DNA from: Mycolicibacterium sp. P1-18 | GTDB taxonomy: Bacteria; Actinomycetota; Actinomycetes; Mycobacteriales; Mycobacteriaceae | Reading direction: 5' to 3' | Assembly (NCBI RefSeq): GCF_008329535.1 | Contig: NZ_NPKR01000006.1 | Coordinates: forward strand, 124,001 to 188,000 | Length of the DNA: 64,000 bases | Part shown: positions 62,534-64,000 of the stretch, in pieces | Layout: each line of letters starts with the position of its first letter | Numbering within the stretch: position 1 is the first letter of the stretch | Notes under the pieces: model-generated | Database searches by the model: none | Seen by the model: the letters and a program-made list of their open reading frames with translations, nothing else | What the model was told of the DNA's origin: nothing | Made by a program: the position numbers and the translations under genes

Positions 62534-63391
62534 GTGACCGCTTCCGGCGCCGCCTCGGCGGACCCGACAGAGCCGCATTCCGCGCCGGCCGACGACCCGC
62601 CCATCCGCACCGCCGCGTTCTTCGATCTCGACAAGACGGTGATTGCCAAGTCCAGCACGCTGGCTTTCAGCAAACCCTTCTTCGACCAGGGTCTGATTAA
62701 CCGGCAAGCCGTGCTCAAGTCGACTTACGCGCAGTTCCTCTTCCACATGTCGGGCGCCGACCACGAGCAGATGAACCGGATGCGCTCCTACATCACCACC
62801 ATGTGCGCCGGGTGGAACGTCGAGCAGGTCAAGTCCATCGTCGGGGAGACGATGCACGACATCGTCGACCCGCTGGTGTTCGTCGAGGCCGCCAACCTGA
62901 TCGCCGACCACAAGCTGTGCGGCCGCGACGTCGTCGTCGTGTCCGCGTCGGGCGAGGAGATCGTCGCCCCGATCGCCAAGGCCCTCGGCGCGACCCACGC
63001 AATGGCGACCCGCATGGTCGTCGAGGACGGCAAGTACACCGGCGAGGTGGCGTTTTACTGCTACGGCGAGGGCAAGGTCGAGGCCATCCAAGAGCTCGCC
63101 GCCCGTGAGGGTTACGCGCTGGACCATTGCTACGCCTACTCCGACTCGATCACCGACCTGCCGATGCTGGAGGCGGTCGGCCATCCGACGGTCGTCAATC
63201 CCGACCGTGCGCTGCGCCGGGAGGCGCTCGGCCGGGAGTGGCCCGTGCTGACGTTCTCGCGGGCGGTATCGCTGCGGGAACGCATCGGCGCTCCCTCCGG
63301 CGCTGCGGTCGCCACGTCGGTCGCGGTCGGCGTCAGCGCGTTGGCCGCCGGCGCGCTGACTTACTCGTTGCTGCGCCGGTTCGCCTTCTAG
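62534..63391 (+). CDS. HAD-IB family phosphatase (SerB-like, Rv3661 homologue)
   Basis: A 285-residue HAD hydrolase of subclass IB. Catalytic D31 and D33 are in FFDLDKTVIAKSS; motif II VVVVSASGEE and motif III/IV YAYSDSITDLPMLEAVGHP are intact. A Pro/Ala-rich N-terminus and a C-terminal membrane helix (VATSVAVGVSALAAGALTY) are additional, so it may be membrane-attached. Relatives include phosphoserine phosphatases and a phosphatase linked to inhibition of morphological differentiation in Streptomyces. GTG 62534. Flanked by the 6C and Ms1 RNAs. Substrate unknown. Confidence 0.9.
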   Translation: MTASGAASADPTEPHSAPADDPPIRTAAFFDLDKTVIAKSSTLAFSKPFFDQGLINRQAVLKSTYAQFLFHMSGADHEQMNRMRSYITTMCAGWNVEQVKSIVGETMHDIVDPLVFVEAANLIADHKLCGRDVVVVSASGEEIVAPIAKALGATHAMATRMVVEDGKYTGEVAFYCYGEGKVEAIQELAAREGYALDHCYAYSDSITDLPMLEAVGHPTVVNPDRALRREALGREWPVLTFSRAVSLRERIGAPSGAAVATSVAVGVSALAAGALTYSLLRRFAF

Positions 63392-63411
63392 CCGCGCAAA
63401 GCCTGCGCGGC
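63391..63411 (+). terminator. Hairpin immediately after the HAD gene
   Basis: GCCGCGC-AAAGCCT-GCGCGGC, perfect 7-bp stem, begins at the last base of the stop codon. No U-tract follows, as is usual in mycobacteria. Confidence 0.5.
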
Positions 63412-63463
63412 GCGGTTGCTGACGCTGAGAAGTAACGATCTGACGACTCGCCGGAATTGGCCC

Positions 63464-63492
63464 TTGATGTGACCGCGGTCACGGAGTACAAA
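63464..63492 (+). promoter_or_regulatory. Promoter of the Ms1 RNA
   Basis: TTGATG (63464-63469), a 17-bp spacer and TACAAA (63487-63492). The spacer contains the perfect 12-bp palindrome TGACCGCGGTCA (63470-63481). Start point expected near 63499. Confidence 0.65.
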
Positions 63493-63498
63493 GGAGTC

Positions 63499-63800
63499 AC
63501 GGAAGCCGATAGAGGCCAAGTTCGAACCGGAAGAGAAGGTTCGCACTCCCGACAGAGGCATCCCAGCACGGAACCTGCGAACCCACGCGGAGCACATACC
63601 GCGATAATGGTAAAAGTGTTGCGGGCCTGCGTAATTGCGAAGAGCGGACGCCAAGCGACGACCCCTTGGGTGGGGTCAGCAGCCGTAGCGCATCGCACGT
63701 ACGCCGAGGCCACCCACGCAGCCCACGAAGCACGCATGGTATCCGGAGTTCCGTGCTAGCGGGCGGCGAGCCGAATCACTTCGGAGCGTCGCCCGCTTCA
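63499..63800 (+). ncRNA. Ms1/MTS2823 small RNA
   Basis: About 300 nt lacking any credible ORF but preceded by a near-consensus promoter and ended by a long hairpin (63758-63797, arms AGCGGGCG and CGCCCGCT with extended pairing). Ms1 (MTS2823 in Mtb, between Rv3661 and Rv3662c) is a very abundant stationary-phase RNA that binds core RNA polymerase lacking sigma. The position, strand, promoter and length all agree; the sequence itself was not compared to a family model. Exact ends are estimates. Confidence 0.75.
63758..63797. terminator. Hairpin at the Ms1 3' end, between convergent transcripts
   Basis: Long imperfect stem, AGCGGGCGGCG with CGTCGCCCGCT and inner CCGAA with TTCGG. It lies between the RNA and the 3' end of the convergent gene at 63812 and could stop transcription from both sides. 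Confidence 0.55.
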
Positions 63801-63811
63801 CGTTGCTGGGG

Positions 63812-64000
63812 TCACTTCTTGGTCGACGCTTCGGCGATCGACAGAGCCTCGCGCGCACCCGCCTTCAGGGCGTGACTGCTGTTGACGAGCCAGGCGGTGA
63901 GACCCTCACGGGTGCCGGACTCGAAACCCCGAGCCGCCGCCCGATAGTCGCCGGGCTTCTGCATCCAGAACTGTTCGGGGACGCCGAGGCCGCGCGTGTC
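63812..64000 (-). CDS. Conserved protein, C-terminal part (Rv3662c homologue, runs off the right edge)
   Basis: The last 62 codons and stop TGA of a minus-strand gene. It reads TRGLGVPEQFWMQKPGDYR, then AARGFESGTREGLTAWLVNS and ends LSIAEASTKK. Function not recognised; the place next to Ms1 matches Rv3662c in Mtb. The beginning lies outside the window. Confidence 0.8.
   Translation of the reverse strand, partial: DTRGLGVPEQFWMQKPGDYRAAARGFESGTREGLTAWLVNSSHALKAGAREALSIAEASTKK

Noticed and set aside
63457..63875. Short ORFs on both strands in the Ms1 interval
   Set aside because: They overlap each other, start inside the promoter and lack coding character; the interval is better explained by the small RNA.

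Overview
This window is GC-rich chromosomal DNA from a mycobacterium, most likely an environmental, fast-growing Mycolicibacterium rather than the M. tuberculosis complex. The gene order follows the M. tuberculosis stretch Rv3608c (folP1) to Rv3662c: folP-folE-ftsH, an ephA-like hydrolase, lpqG, hpt, tilS, a Rv3626c-like metalloprotein, dacB, ppa, Rv3630-Rv3632, galE, Rv3635, tRNA-Thr, holB, a Rv3645-like cyclase, topA, Rv3647c, a Rv3649-like helicase, Rv3651, the Tad/Flp-like cluster Rv3654c-Rv3660c, a Rv3661-like HAD phosphatase, and a Rv3662c homologue cut by the right edge. Features of the tubercle bacilli such as espACD, PE/PPE genes and IS copies are absent. Family and synteny calls rest on recognition; no database search was run.

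Layout. 1-12150 is the folate/FtsH/purine-salvage/cell-wall core, with a molybdopterin oxidoreductase inserted between lpqG and hpt. 12151-40707 is a 28-kb accessory block between ppa and the Rv3630 homologue. It holds an allantoicase with an OHCU-decarboxylase-like gene, a DoxX/MarR divergent pair with two visible operators, L-2-hydroxyglutarate oxidase, an acyltransferase, and two sugar-diacid catabolic clusters. The first cluster has a peptide-type ABC importer, a TauE/SafE protein, an IclR regulator, a glucarate dehydratase and a hydroxyacid dehydrogenase. The second has a semialdehyde dehydrogenase, a 5-keto-4-deoxyglucarate dehydratase, a second glucarate dehydratase and a LysR regulator. 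A 13E12-type HNH gene bordered by inverted copies of a short repeat sits between them. The block ends with a 1301-residue Pls/PosA-type nonribosomal peptide synthetase, translationally coupled to a short M1 peptidase and then to the envelope genes Rv3630-Rv3632 (polyprenyl-phosphate GalNAc synthesis).

42661-57571 is again core: the Rv3632 homologue, galE and a divergent membrane protein sharing a 33-bp promoter region, an FAD oxidoreductase with a 15-codon upstream ORF, tRNA-Thr(CGT), holB, cyclase, topA, helicase and the PAS/GAF-like Rv3651 homologue. 57588-62087 is a minus-strand Tad-like operon (CpaE/Ssd, TadA, TadB, TadC, Flp-like pilin, two TadE-like proteins). The HAD gene at 62534-63391 lies between two small RNAs: the 6C RNA on the minus strand, recognised by two hairpins whose loops each carry six C followed by a U-tract terminator, and the Ms1/MTS2823 RNA on the plus strand, recognised by position, size and a near-consensus promoter.

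How the genes work together. The two acid-sugar clusters together would import glucarate/galactarate-like diacids and convert them to 2-oxoglutarate. The synthetase-peptidase-envelope run suggests a lysine-containing polymer or conjugate made at the membrane; this is the least described system in the window. Many genes carry a TANNNT -10 element 6-7 nt before the start codon, the signature of leaderless mycobacterial mRNAs, and this was used to choose several starts.
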